From: Cercospora beticola
Lineage: Eukaryota > Ascomycota > Dothideomycetes > Mycosphaerellales > Mycosphaerellaceae
Reading direction: 5' to 3'
DNA: 64,000 nucleotides
NCBI RefSeq assembly: GCF_033473495.1
Contig: NC_088936.1
Span: forward strand, 434,001 to 498,000
Made by a program: the position numbers and the translations under genes. Shown piece after piece: positions 42,356 through 52,712 of this stretch (positions within the stretch are counted from its first letter, which is position 1; every line of letters starts with the position of its first letter). Under the pieces are notes generated by a model that saw only the letters and a program-made list of their open reading frames with translations, did not search any database and was not told the DNA's origin.

Positions 42356-44207
42356 CTACTTGTCCTCCTTCTTCGCACTGTCCACGGCGTTGTCGACTTC
42401 CTTCTGACTCTCCGCATCCACATCCTGCACTTCTGGATTGCCCTGTTCATTTGCAACCTTCACCTCAGGCGCTTGCTCTCCAAGCTCTTTCTCTACCTCT
42501 CCAACCTGCTCGATGGTATCATTCGGCGTTTCGGTAGCAGCTTCCGCTTGCGAGTAGACAGGGTCGTCAGTGCCGGTCCCAGGCTCAGCTTTGATGCCGA
42601 ATTGTGCTGCGTCTTCGGCGGAAGTATCTGCTTCGGCGGCAGGAGCGTAGGTCTCATTTACGAGGGACTGGTCAACAGCGGAGAGATCGGGCGCTTCGGC
42701 GTCGTTGAACTGGGCGTACATGTCGAGTTCTTCATCTGAGATGGACTCGGCGAGATCTTCGGGTTGCTGGGTTTCGAGGGTGTCCATCCCGCTCATTTGT
42801 TCTGCTGATGGTATACCTGAGGCGGAGGTTGGGATTTTGCTTCCGGATGCATCGGCTGCAGAGGCCGCAGCACTCTCGTTCTCGAAGAGGATCTTCTCGG
42901 CTTGGTCCAACAGACTCTGATCGCGCTCGTGTTGTCTCACATCGGTGCCTTCGAAGTCGTCTGGGAACAGAGGCTCGTCTTGTGAGTCGAGAGCCTGCTC
43001 AGCTGCAGCGAAATGTCCCGCGTCTGCTCTTGACTGAATCTTCATTCTCTGTGCGTTTCCTACAGCCCTGACACCGCCTCTCTGGTTCCGTCTCTCGCCT
43101 TCTGGCGGTTGTAGGCCATGAACAGCAGGGTATACGACGAAGCCACCGGGACGCTTTGATGTCGGTCGAGCGTCCCTTAGACGTCGCTCCTGTCCTTCTT
43201 GGCCCGCTCGTCCCAACACACCACAGATGAACTGCACGGCTCGTAACGAATCGTCGTTGGCTGGAATGGGGTATGTGACCCATGTCGGGTTTGCGTCGGT
43301 ATCGATAATGCCCATGGTGGGAATGTTATTAAGGCCACATTCGTGCAGCAAAACGTAGTTCTCCAGTGGATTCAGACACACGACCAGATCAGGTTTGATG
43401 GCGGCTTTCGAAAACAATTGGTCCTGGAAGCCATACTGTTCCGTCACATCTTCATCCAACTCGTTCTTCACTCTCTTCTCGCATCGCCCTAGGATCTGTT
43501 GTCCGTTGGTGATGGTTCCGGGAATCCATTTTGTGAACAAGTGGCAGCCCTTTGACAGCTCGGCAGCCTTTACAACGGCACGCGCTTGTCCTTGCCGTGT
43601 TCCCACGAACAGGATCAGACCACCTCGTTCTGCCACACCTGATACAACCTTGCACGCCCTTCGCAAATGTGATGCAGTCGCGTCGGGAGAGATGATGTGA
43701 ATGGGGTCGTGCTCGCCTCGAATTCCGAAAATGTAGCGTGCATTGCTGGGGTTCCATAGACTCGTCGCATGTCCGATATGTGTTTGCGCAGCGATCAGCG
43801 CCTCGAGTGTGATGTCTCGCGGTGACGGCGGTTTCGTGAGGAGTTCGTGGGGCTTGTAGTGCGGTGCAATGGTCGACCCGACGCCAGATGTGTACTTTTT
43901 GTTGTGCTGGAAAAAGGCGTAGTCGAGGGCGACAGGGTGATTCGGGTCGTTCAACGGGACAGAGCGGTCGACGACGGTATTGGGGCCGATGGTTTCTTTA
44001 GCCGTCGCGGCGAATTGTGGGATCCCTACTCGTTCGCCAGCTTCTGCGTTGGGCGATACTGTCGATTCGAGCGAGGAGAGGCGATTCGACGATGTGTGTA
44101 TGCGCCGGGGGAGGGCGATGCGGCCTGCGCTCCATCAGCATCCATACCGCATAATGATACAAATTGTTCAACTCACCATGCCGCAGTCGCAGCGCTCGTA
44201 CAATCAT
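42356..44207 (-). CDS. MRP4: mitochondrial ribosomal protein uS2m (Mrp4)
   Basis: Exon 1 (44207-44177) and exon 2 (44124-42356), joined by a 52-nt phase-1 intron, give 599 residues. The short first exon plus the start of exon 2 supply an Arg-rich presequence (MIVRALRLRHGRIALPRRIH). The S2 fold follows: AAQTHIGHATSLWNP, GGLILFVGTRQGQARAVVKA, HLFTKWIPGTITNG, KPDLVVCLNPLENYVLLHEC and IIDTDANPTWVTYPIPANDD. It binds the small-subunit rRNA of the mitoribosome. After about residue 320 comes an unusually long, acidic, low-complexity C-terminal extension (about 270 residues) with no predicted fold. The gene is head to head with the next gene. Confidence 0.92.
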
Positions 44208-44365
44208 CGCGCTGTTGTGTTCTGTTTCTGATGCAGTCTCCAGCGATGGACTGGGCTTTGGGAGAACAGCCACCACTCCCACCTCCGCTGTCTCCGCAAT
44301 CCGCGCCCAGCTTCACCCATTGACCGCGACAGCTTCAAGACCACCACCCGACACATCCTCTGGTA
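44208..44365. promoter_or_regulatory. bidirectional promoter
   Basis: Only 158 bp separate the ATG codons of MRP4 (minus) and the helical-protein gene (plus), so both must be driven from this interval unless leaders overlap. Confidence 0.5.
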
Positions 44366-47329
44366 ATGCCATGCAGGCCCTCACTGAGGCCTGCTCCCAT
44401 TGAACAGTGTCTCTGGCTTACCGACGAGGTCATTACCGAAGCATGGCACCGCTTCCTACGCGTTTCCAGTGCGCACCGCACAGCGGACCGCCGCTATGGG
44501 AGCAACGTACCTGGTCCACTCGAGGCTCATCGAAGACTGTCCAAGCGGAGAATCGGAATGAGTGCTGCTGGTGCTGGTGTAGCAGCGGGCGGAGCTGATT
44601 TTGGCGCTCTTTTTGGCTTTGGAGGCTATGGAGGGAGGCAGTTTGACCCAGCAAGAGATCTGAAATGGAAGCCACCCGGCGCAGAGAAGGCCAAGAAAGA
44701 TGAGCATTGGATGTTTCCGAAAAGTGTGAAAAGGAAAGAAGACATTTTCGGACAGTTTCTGGCCGTTGAAGAGAATGTTGATGCTGTGGATGTGAGCAGA
44801 GTTGCTTTTGACGAGCTGTTGAAGGAAGCACAGTCAGACATCGTGGAAGTGAAGGACCTGAGCCGAGTGATGGACTTTCTGCAGAGCACGGGCGATGAAC
44901 CCGAAGCCAACAACATTCTACGACTTTGCGAATGGATGCTCGACAAAGAAGTGAGCAAGGAAGCCAAAGTAGCGATTGCCCACCTTATCGCAGACAAGGT
45001 CCGACTGCGAACTCTTCGCGATGAATACCTGCCGGACATTCTTACATCTCTGATGAGCTCCGCGAAGAGAGATTCGCCGTCCATCACTCGCATACTCGAT
45101 GCCATGAAACATGAGACATTGCAGAACATATCCGGCACTGTGGCCAGAAGCCTGTGCGAGAAATCAGACCTATACGCCGGACCTTCGAAGAACCTCATGA
45201 ATTGGCTATACTGTCTGCGTCGCTCTTCATCGTTCCGATGCGCGAATATTGTCGACTCTTGGCGCAATGTCCATGAAGTGCTGGCTTACTACTTTCCGGA
45301 TCCTGCCCTGCTGGCTGGTCACCTTTGCATCTTCAACGCTCGAGCTGGAAATCTATGCGAGATGCTGCTTCGGCATTGGATCCCTAGATTGCCGTCACAG
45401 ACATCTGGAAATCGTACAGATTTCCGAGGTAGCAAACACTACCACTTCAGTCATCAAGAACCGGATCTCGATGCCATAAGGGAAGAATATCTCCACTTCC
45501 GTTCGGCGAAAGCAAAGACCAGAGCTGGGAGGGCTCGCCAGTGGTCGGCTGAGATCGCGCTTCTTCATGCATTGCAGAGCAATGGCATTGCCTACGCCAG
45601 TCTCGCCATCTCCATGTTTACCATCTTGATGCGTGACTGCGGTGCACCAACACTGTTCTATCGTTTCCGTGAGCTGCAGAGACATCCAACACTCGGAGTG
45701 CCAACGGGACTCTCAGCTCCACTCGTGCGACATTTTTTCCGGAGCAAGAGCAAAGCGGGTTTGGCCTTTGCCTTGCGAGTGTTCAAAGCTTCGCCGCGAT
45801 TGTCTCTGCACGACTTTCCGGACCTGCTTCTGCGCTGTGCAGCAGCGGACAAATTCAGCGCGTCCACCTTCTGGCACATCCTGCACCGAGAGACTCATGG
45901 CGATGCTCTTGCTCGCGAGCAGCGTGCCGAGCTCATCGAAGTTGCTGCTCTCAAAATAGCCACATCTCCTGCTGTCGCCCCTCGCGCTGCATATCGCAGG
46001 GTCTGGGAGATCTACAAATATCTCAGGCATCGTGATATGCCGATCACTCCGGTCATGGCGAAGGCCTTCGTTGTTGCGGGCATTATGCGCTCACTGGAGG
46101 AATATCAGCGACCACCAACAGCACGAGTGAAATATATTCTGCACGTAGTAGAGCGCATCGAGGGCGCTCAAGTCGCGGAGAAGCTCGACCAAGCCGTGTG
46201 GGCACTGTGGAAAGGGAAAGTGTTATCGGTGTTCAAGGAAAGATGGCGAATGATGGTGGCAAAAGCTCGAGAAGGCGTCCAGAGCGCTATTGGGGACACT
46301 GGCAAGAAGCACAGTGTGAAGTACAAACAAGGCCTTTGGATCAAGCCCCAAAACAGGGCTAGAGTTATGCAAACGCTCCGGAAAAAGAGGGTTATGGCCA
46401 CTCATGGGAAGTGGCAGGACATGAGAATGAGCTCGCTGAACACTGTTGCTCCGACAACACCGTTCACGCCGCTCGAGGGTGTCGACATTGATATGCCGAA
46501 GGTTGCGGAGATCCAATCTCCGGCACCTTCATACAGTAAGACGTCTGTGGTGGATTCAGGCCCTCGCACAGATGTACCGCTTTCTGCATGCGAGTCAAAG
46601 GGAGCTGTCCCGCCAACAATCGCATTCTCGCCACTCGAGGCTATCGAGATCAATATGCCGGAGATCGCAGACCCGATATCCCCGTCCTCCGCATGCAGCA
46701 AGACATCTGCGAAGGCATATAGCCCTGCCCCGACAGCAGAACCGCCTGCCACACTCGAGTCGACGGGAAATGGCATCAAAATGCTACCAGCTATTCCTCT
46801 CCAGATATCCAAAAACGCTCTAGGGTATGGCGCATCGCAGCCAACGAAAGAGTACCCTGAAAGCAACTACTCCACAAAATCAGGACCACACGATTCACCT
46901 TCGACTTCACCGCTCCAGGCAGTGCCCACTGGTTCACCTTCAACCACCGCTTCACCTCTCCCAACCATCGACTTGGTCGCCCTAAAGCGTGAAGCCCTCC
47001 AACACGGCAACGTAGCCCACTGCCCCAGCACGAACAAATATTTCGTTCTAGCTGCACCTCTCAGATCTGACTCTCGAAGTGGAGAAGCGGAGGAAGATGG
47101 AGAACTCATCGAGCTCGAAATCGCGGCGGCACTCGTCAAAAAGCAGTACGAAGCCGCCAAAGTGGAGGGAAGACTTCCGACAGAAGAAGAACATTTTTTC
47201 AAGCAAAATGTCAGGAGAGCTACGAGGTTGACAAAACCAGAGAAAGGCCGAAGGAGAAATCTACGGAGATGGGAGAGAAGAAAGCAAGAGAGGGAGGCCG
47301 TCACTGCACAGGAGCATACTGCTGCGTGA
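44366..47329 (+). CDS. large helical protein, possibly mitochondrial, function unknown
   Basis: A single exon of 987 residues. The N-terminus is Arg-rich with few acids (FLRVSSAHRTADRRYGS...). A Gly-rich turn (GFGGYGGRQFDP) and then about 550 residues of alpha-helical pairs follow, for example AIAHLIADKVRLRTLRDEYL, FRELQRHPTLGVPTGLSAP and FPDLLLRCAAADKFSAST. These resemble PPR/TPR-type solenoids of organellar RNA-processing factors, but no repeat is regular enough to name. The C-terminal third is Ser/Pro-rich, with a duplicated segment (PFTPLEGVDIDMPKVAEIQS and AFSPLEAIEINMPEIADPIS). It ends with a conserved-looking basic helix (RRATRLTKPEKGRRRNLRRW). Head-to-head pairing with a mitoribosomal gene supports a mitochondrial role by inference. 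An internal ATG (MSAAGAGV) is an alternative start. Confidence 0.7.
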   Translation: MPCRPSLRPAPIEQCLWLTDEVITEAWHRFLRVSSAHRTADRRYGSNVPGPLEAHRRLSKRRIGMSAAGAGVAAGGADFGALFGFGGYGGRQFDPARDLKWKPPGAEKAKKDEHWMFPKSVKRKEDIFGQFLAVEENVDAVDVSRVAFDELLKEAQSDIVEVKDLSRVMDFLQSTGDEPEANNILRLCEWMLDKEVSKEAKVAIAHLIADKVRLRTLRDEYLPDILTSLMSSAKRDSPSITRILDAMKHETLQNISGTVARSLCEKSDLYAGPSKNLMNWLYCLRRSSSFRCANIVDSWRNVHEVLAYYFPDPALLAGHLCIFNARAGNLCEMLLRHWIPRLPSQTSGNRTDFRGSKHYHFSHQEPDLDAIREEYLHFRSAKAKTRAGRARQWSAEIALLHALQSNGIAYASLAISMFTILMRDCGAPTLFYRFRELQRHPTLGVPTGLSAPLVRHFFRSKSKAGLAFALRVFKASPRLSLHDFPDLLLRCAAADKFSASTFWHILHRETHGDALAREQRAELIEVAALKIATSPAVAPRAAYRRVWEIYKYLRHRDMPITPVMAKAFVVAGIMRSLEEYQRPPTARVKYILHVVERIEGAQVAEKLDQAVWALWKGKVLSVFKERWRMMVAKAREGVQSAIGDTGKKHSVKYKQGLWIKPQNRARVMQTLRKKRVMATHGKWQDMRMSSLNTVAPTTPFTPLEGVDIDMPKVAEIQSPAPSYSKTSVVDSGPRTDVPLSACESKGAVPPTIAFSPLEAIEINMPEIADPISPSSACSKTSAKAYSPAPTAEPPATLESTGNGIKMLPAIPLQISKNALGYGASQPTKEYPESNYSTKSGPHDSPSTSPLQAVPTGSPSTTASPLPTIDLVALKREALQHGNVAHCPSTNKYFVLAAPLRSDSRSGEAEEDGELIELEIAAALVKKQYEAAKVEGRLPTEEEHFFKQNVRRATRLTKPEKGRRRNLRRWERRKQEREAVTAQEHTAA

Positions 47330-47750
47330 TTCATGTAGAATCAGTTGATCGGAGAACATTGACTGGAGATGCTCATGTGCAGAATCGTGGATGAATGAAC
47401 GAATCAATTTGTGGCACCTGGAAAATCTCACTCTCAATCCGGTATGGAAAGAAAGCGACTATTACGAGACAACAAGTATAATGATACCACTACCATACAG
47501 AACCTATCTCACAACAAACTAGTAACACATGCATTACAATTCCACAGAACAAAAGCCCCAAGATATCGCTGACAATAACAAAGCTCCCTCAGAGATACCA
47601 AACACATATTATTGCCTCCGACACAAAGAGAAAGCCAACACATTCTCCATCTCTGCATCAAACATGCATCGGCAGCGGACCTGCACAGAATCAGTAAGCA
47701 ACTCTGCTCTGCGGGAAACTTCAACGGTACTCACGACACAGGCAGGTCTC
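47330..47750. other. tail-to-tail intergenic spacer
   Basis: 420 bp of AT-richer sequence between converging genes. No supported gene is seen. Confidence 0.4.
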
Positions 47751-50700
47751 TTACACACCGGAATACAGCGAATCCGCAAGCCACTCGTCTCTCGGTTCAT
47801 TCCTCCTCGGTCGACCTCGCGTACTGATGCTCCGGAACAACTCACTGCCACGATGGAAGAAGTGACGCAGTTTCTCCCCAAAGCGCTTGAAGTGGAATTC
47901 GGCTTTGCCCATGCCGGCCGCGTCGTACTGCAAGTGCATGGCAGCACTCTCGGATCGGGCTTCGTTAATCGAACCGGCGCTGTACTCGGTGTTACCTTGA
48001 AGGTCCAGAGATTGTGTTGTGCGAGGAGGATGCAGTTCGATGCGAGGAGTCTTGCTTTTGCCTTTGAACTGTGTGAGGCGCTTGCGGAAAGATGCCGTAC
48101 GGTGACGCTCTGAGCTGTTATCCGAGAAGAACGAGCGCACCTCATCCAATGCGGCGATGGCGGGTGGAGTCAGACTGCTGGTCGGGTACCGGTCACCAGG
48201 TTTGTGGGAAAGTACTGAAGCCTGGCGAGGAACAGGTGACCCTGGCAAACTCTTGCCCACGATATCATCAAGGTTTGCGTTGCGTCCAGAGGTGATGCCA
48301 AACTTCTTCGAGATGGAACCGATGATTGACCTCTTCGACTTGTGTCTGAGATGAGCAGTGCTGACCCCAGTCAATTGCTCAGTGGTCACCGAAAAGCGAG
48401 ATCCTGCGGGGGAAGCAGTGATGGACCCGATGTCAATGCCTTTGCTGCCCGTGGGAGATCTCGAGCTGCTCGGCAGATCAAGAGATCTGGTCTTGCGCTC
48501 CCGCAGAACATCGCTGGCGAAGGAAGTGCAAGTATGCGCCGGAGAAGGTACCGAAAGGTCGATTTCGATCTTATTGCCCGACCAGGGGTAGTTCTTGTCA
48601 ACGTTCCACGGACGACTGTTCGGCTGTGACAAGATGGCAGAGCGTCTGTTCCCAAGTCGAGCAAGTGGGTTTATGCCCTTGGGAAGCAACTCCTGGACCT
48701 CTTGCTCAGTGGTGGGCGCTCTGGTGCGAAGAAGAGCAGACACTGGACGCGACACGTCTTTGCCGAGATCAACAGGCACAGAGACGGACCCGCTCAAGTA
48801 TGACGATTTGCCATCCATCGAATTGATCCCAGAGAACTCGTCGGCAGAAGCCGAGCCCGGTAGTGGTGGGAGATCTTTGTTGAGCAACGCGTGAAGAGCG
48901 GATGGCGCGGCAGAGTCGTGTGTGCCATTGACCACGATTTCCTCGGCGCGCTCTGCGAGTGTGCGGAAACCAGCAGAAGTGCGGTTGGTGAGGACGGTAT
49001 CTGGCCTGCCAAACTCATTGGATGTCCTGCCTGCTGGTGGGGTGTTGTCGGACGATAGCAAAGAGTCCAATCGCAAATTTGACAGATTGCGCAGCCCAGG
49101 AATGAGCTCAGAGATTCGCTCGGAGAGACCTGCCACGGATGGTATGGAGAGTCGACTGGCCTGATGTGCAACGTGGAGGAAGTCCTCTGGAGACAAAGGA
49201 CGATTGCCGCTCATCGGATCTTCGTCCTCAACCTGGGTGTTCTCTTGTACCTTCACGACCGGCACAAGCGCCCTACTGTTATCCACGAAATCCTCCGTCC
49301 CAGACTCATCTTCGTCATCACTGGTGTCGACTTCTTCGAAGAAGCTGAAGTCCTCAGGCTTGTTGAAAAAGCTGGCATAACGATCGCGAAGAGGTTCCGT
49401 GCTCATCGGACGTTGTGGAGATGGGCAATGGATGCCTGTGAAATCGCGTCGACGAATGACGTCCATTGACTTGACTGGGCGCACTTCCAGAGCATCATTC
49501 AGCTTCTCGAAGAGATCTGTACGACTGAAGTTCAGTGATGGAAGATCTCTGGTGTCCGCAAGAGGCCGATTGTGCTTCTGAACAGTACGCCGAGATTTTG
49601 CCTTGTCACCAGAGTCTTGCAAGCGCCTCTCCTGCATAGCTTTGACAGCAGCGATGCGAGCTGGCAGTGCGAACTCGGCATGATTGGTTGCACGCCTCCG
49701 TTCCGGACTGCTCAAGTCTTCAATCGATTCTTCCTTCAGCCCTGGGAGCTGACGCAAGTGAGCACTGCCGAAACGAGCATGTGTGGAGTGATTGAAGTTG
49801 GACGTAATGTCCGCAGCACTGTCCCGTGAGGTCTTTTGCAACTGATGCAGGTCATCACGTGGAGCCGGCTTGCGAATGATCGACTTGTGCTGGTTGGAAG
49901 ATATGTCGGATCTGGCTGGCTCCGCCTTCTTGATGTTGAGAGGTGCAATCTCATCAGCAAATGTGACGGAATTGCGACGACTCGGCCTAAGCCCTGCTTG
50001 CTTTGTAAAATGCGGCTGGAAGTTTGGCGACTCCTCTTTCGGCTTGTCAGGAGTCGAACGAGGTGACACTTCGATGATCTGTGGCTTGCCGACAGTGACC
50101 GTTGTACCAGGAAGAGAGAATCGTACGGCAACATCGGTGACCATGTCAGATGCGGACTGCAGTGTGGTGTCGCCGACAGTGCTCAGGTCACCGGGCAGTG
50201 AGAAACGGTTGCTGTATGTATTCGTGCCGTCAGTAGAATGCGGGCTAGGCCGATGGAGCTGGACGGACTTCGAATAAGTCTTGGGCGTCCGGGGAGTTGG
50301 AGGAATGAAGTCGGCTTCAGCGACGCGAGAATCGATTGTGGTAAATTCATGGAAGCCTGTTGGGGGTTGCTCTTGCTCCGTCTCGTTGCCGGCCACGTGC
50401 AAGGTCTCGTCGATGCCACGCGGATCTTCTTGCACGGGGCTGACAGCAGAGCAGCGTTTCACTTCCTCTCCTGGCTTCAATGGGCTCACTGGCGTCAAGT
50501 CTAGAAAGACGCTCTGCCGTGCTGATTCTATGCCTGGTGTCTTCTTGCCATCTTCCATCTGCTCCGTGCGAGTTGCTTCTTTGGCTGCCGCAGCTTGGTG
50601 CTGCAGTGTAACAGTATCGGCGTCGAGCGCAAATGGGTCTCTGGACTGAGACTCATCAGATGAATGGGTCGTGTCGACAGGTGCCTGGAAGCGCATGGCA

Positions 50701-52712
50701 TAGTCCGCAGCGCTGGGCAAAGACGCCTCCATGGATGCCTCCGTGATGGGCTCATGAATCAGATCTTGTCGGCGTCTCGCACTGATTGCACTTTGGCGGG
50801 ATGAACGGCGAGAATGGCCATAATGCGCTGACTCTTGCTTTATGGGGTCCGATCCTGTCGAAGGCTCATCACCTCGCTCAACAAGCTGCTTGATGACATT
50901 GGCGGTCGACTCATCGGGCTGTGCTTGTTCAAGTGTATTGTCAGCGGTCGAAATGCAAGACAGCTCAGCTCGAATCATGTCTCTTGTGATGCGAGTGGTG
51001 GCCTCCGTAGCGTCAAGTTCAGCAACCTTCACAGGCGATGCTGGGAGCTCGACAGGTGCTTCGAATTCCTCAATAATGGTAAACCGGGGAGTCTCATTGG
51101 CGGCCATCTCGTGCAGCTCAAGATCGGACACTTCACCCTCCTGCTCATTCTCCACGTCCAGCTCATGACGATAGAGTTGCATTGGATGTACCAGCTGCAT
51201 GGCTTTGTCGTGCTCGTTTTGCTGTGCAGCCTCCAATGCGGCTTTCGACTCGAGCATGGCCTTCACGCGCTGGACAAAACCAGAAGGAGGTATCGAGGCG
51301 TGCGGAACCTCAGCTTGTTTGTCGTCGCGACCATCTACGTACTCAAAGTACTTGTGACCAGGCAGCATCGGCTCACTGGAGTCCGGTAGATCAAGCAACT
51401 CAGGCTCGATGAAGGCGGGATCAACCACCACGCGCACAGTCGTTGCATCTCTGGGCGTCGGAGGACTTGAAGAGTCCTGAGCTGAGCTCGCAGAAGCGGG
51501 ATCAGAGGAAGGAGGACCACCATCAGTCATCGGCGTGTCAGTACGATGCGGCAGATTACGTGCCATTCGAGCTGCGTTGTGAAACATGTGATGTGCCATG
51601 GGTCCGACATTGGCAGGAGGTGGTGGTCCACGGGCCCTCGCTGGTGGAGGTGGTTGGCCATATGGTGGATAGGCATAACCAGGCGGATACTGGGGCCCGT
51701 AGTGAGCACGCGGTGGCATCTGAGGGCCCATAGATTGCAGCGGGTATTGCTGCGAATACGGTTGTGGCATTGGTGGTGGCATGGCCATCGGAGGAGGCGG
51801 TCGCATCGGACCCTGCTGATACCCATACTGTGGATGCGCATATGATGGGCCCGGCGAACTGTTTGCAGTACGAGGAGGACCGCGCATGCTCGTCTGCGAG
51901 TTGCTGTAGTCCATCATGTATGGAGCATTGTACCCATTGTAGGCGGTCATTGGCGGAGGCTGAGGACCGTGTGCTCGTCGCGACATTTGTGGTCCACCCA
52001 TGTGAGGGCCAGCATAAGAGTCACTCAGTGCTGGCGAAGGAGAACGAAAGCCCGGCCGCTTCAGTCTGGTCGGGTAGACAAAAGGCGACCGGTTCTCCGG
52101 CATTGGAGGCACAGGGCCTGGCGGCATGGCATTCATGTGTCTTGGTTCGTGTCCTTGGCTCTTCAAACTGGCCGCTGAGCGAAGCCTGGGCAGCTGGCCA
52201 GTAGGCACGGTCGAACCCATGGAATAGGATCTGCTGTCTCGCGGGTCGAGATCTTGCAATGGCTGCTGCATTGAGATCGCGGGCTTGCCAGTGTGAAGTG
52301 GCGGCATCGACGGAGGCATGCTCTGCATGCTCGTGAGCGATCCTCGACGCTGGGTCATGGAAGCATTGTCCCACTGCGAGCTGACGCGTGAAGTCTGGGA
52401 TGGAGCGTAGCTGTGATTCGATGAGAGACTGGTGATATGAGGATGACCAGAAGCCGACTGCTTCGATGTGTTGGATGGCCGTCCGCGGTGCCGGGCAGAC
52501 GGCATGCCAGGGAGACGCGAGGTGTTGAATGAAAGTGCACCAATATCGCCCGTATCTGTTGAAGTCTTTAACATGCTCAGAACTCCTGCATTGGACCATG
52601 GCTCGGTCGTGCTCGTCGGTGGGGAGCGATGCTGCGAGCGAGACTGGCCAGAGACGTTGCTGGCTCGCGAGTTGCGTCCGCTCAGCGTGGACACGGTGTC
52701 GGTGAAAGGCAT
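47751..52712 (-). CDS. giant intrinsically disordered protein (1,653 aa)
   Basis: One uninterrupted exon of 4.96 kb. Almost all of it is low complexity. Residues 1-230 are Ser/Thr/Gln-rich, and 230-390 are Pro/Tyr/Met-rich (PYGQPPPPARARGPPPPAN). The middle has acidic stretches and scattered Ser-Pro sites. Short segments look conserved: MLPGHKYFEYVDGRDDKQAE, PPSGFVQRVKAMLESKAALE, FVDNSRALVPVVKVQ and RSIIGSISKKFGITSGRNAN. The last 60 residues hold an amphipathic basic helix (HFKRFGEKLRHFFHRGSELF). This composition suits a scaffold or regulatory phosphoprotein; I recognise no family and no catalytic domain. The ATG start follows the frame directly. Confidence 0.75.
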   Translation of the reverse strand: MPFTDTVSTLSGRNSRASNVSGQSRSQHRSPPTSTTEPWSNAGVLSMLKTSTDTGDIGALSFNTSRLPGMPSARHRGRPSNTSKQSASGHPHITSLSSNHSYAPSQTSRVSSQWDNASMTQRRGSLTSMQSMPPSMPPLHTGKPAISMQQPLQDLDPRDSRSYSMGSTVPTGQLPRLRSAASLKSQGHEPRHMNAMPPGPVPPMPENRSPFVYPTRLKRPGFRSPSPALSDSYAGPHMGGPQMSRRAHGPQPPPMTAYNGYNAPYMMDYSNSQTSMRGPPRTANSSPGPSYAHPQYGYQQGPMRPPPPMAMPPPMPQPYSQQYPLQSMGPQMPPRAHYGPQYPPGYAYPPYGQPPPPARARGPPPPANVGPMAHHMFHNAARMARNLPHRTDTPMTDGGPPSSDPASASSAQDSSSPPTPRDATTVRVVVDPAFIEPELLDLPDSSEPMLPGHKYFEYVDGRDDKQAEVPHASIPPSGFVQRVKAMLESKAALEAAQQNEHDKAMQLVHPMQLYRHELDVENEQEGEVSDLELHEMAANETPRFTIIEEFEAPVELPASPVKVAELDATEATTRITRDMIRAELSCISTADNTLEQAQPDESTANVIKQLVERGDEPSTGSDPIKQESAHYGHSRRSSRQSAISARRRQDLIHEPITEASMEASLPSAADYAMRFQAPVDTTHSSDESQSRDPFALDADTVTLQHQAAAAKEATRTEQMEDGKKTPGIESARQSVFLDLTPVSPLKPGEEVKRCSAVSPVQEDPRGIDETLHVAGNETEQEQPPTGFHEFTTIDSRVAEADFIPPTPRTPKTYSKSVQLHRPSPHSTDGTNTYSNRFSLPGDLSTVGDTTLQSASDMVTDVAVRFSLPGTTVTVGKPQIIEVSPRSTPDKPKEESPNFQPHFTKQAGLRPSRRNSVTFADEIAPLNIKKAEPARSDISSNQHKSIIRKPAPRDDLHQLQKTSRDSAADITSNFNHSTHARFGSAHLRQLPGLKEESIEDLSSPERRRATNHAEFALPARIAAVKAMQERRLQDSGDKAKSRRTVQKHNRPLADTRDLPSLNFSRTDLFEKLNDALEVRPVKSMDVIRRRDFTGIHCPSPQRPMSTEPLRDRYASFFNKPEDFSFFEEVDTSDDEDESGTEDFVDNSRALVPVVKVQENTQVEDEDPMSGNRPLSPEDFLHVAHQASRLSIPSVAGLSERISELIPGLRNLSNLRLDSLLSSDNTPPAGRTSNEFGRPDTVLTNRTSAGFRTLAERAEEIVVNGTHDSAAPSALHALLNKDLPPLPGSASADEFSGINSMDGKSSYLSGSVSVPVDLGKDVSRPVSALLRTRAPTTEQEVQELLPKGINPLARLGNRRSAILSQPNSRPWNVDKNYPWSGNKIEIDLSVPSPAHTCTSFASDVLRERKTRSLDLPSSSRSPTGSKGIDIGSITASPAGSRFSVTTEQLTGVSTAHLRHKSKRSIIGSISKKFGITSGRNANLDDIVGKSLPGSPVPRQASVLSHKPGDRYPTSSLTPPAIAALDEVRSFFSDNSSERHRTASFRKRLTQFKGKSKTPRIELHPPRTTQSLDLQGNTEYSAGSINEARSESAAMHLQYDAAGMGKAEFHFKRFGEKLRHFFHRGSELFRSISTRGRPRRNEPRDEWLADSLYSGV

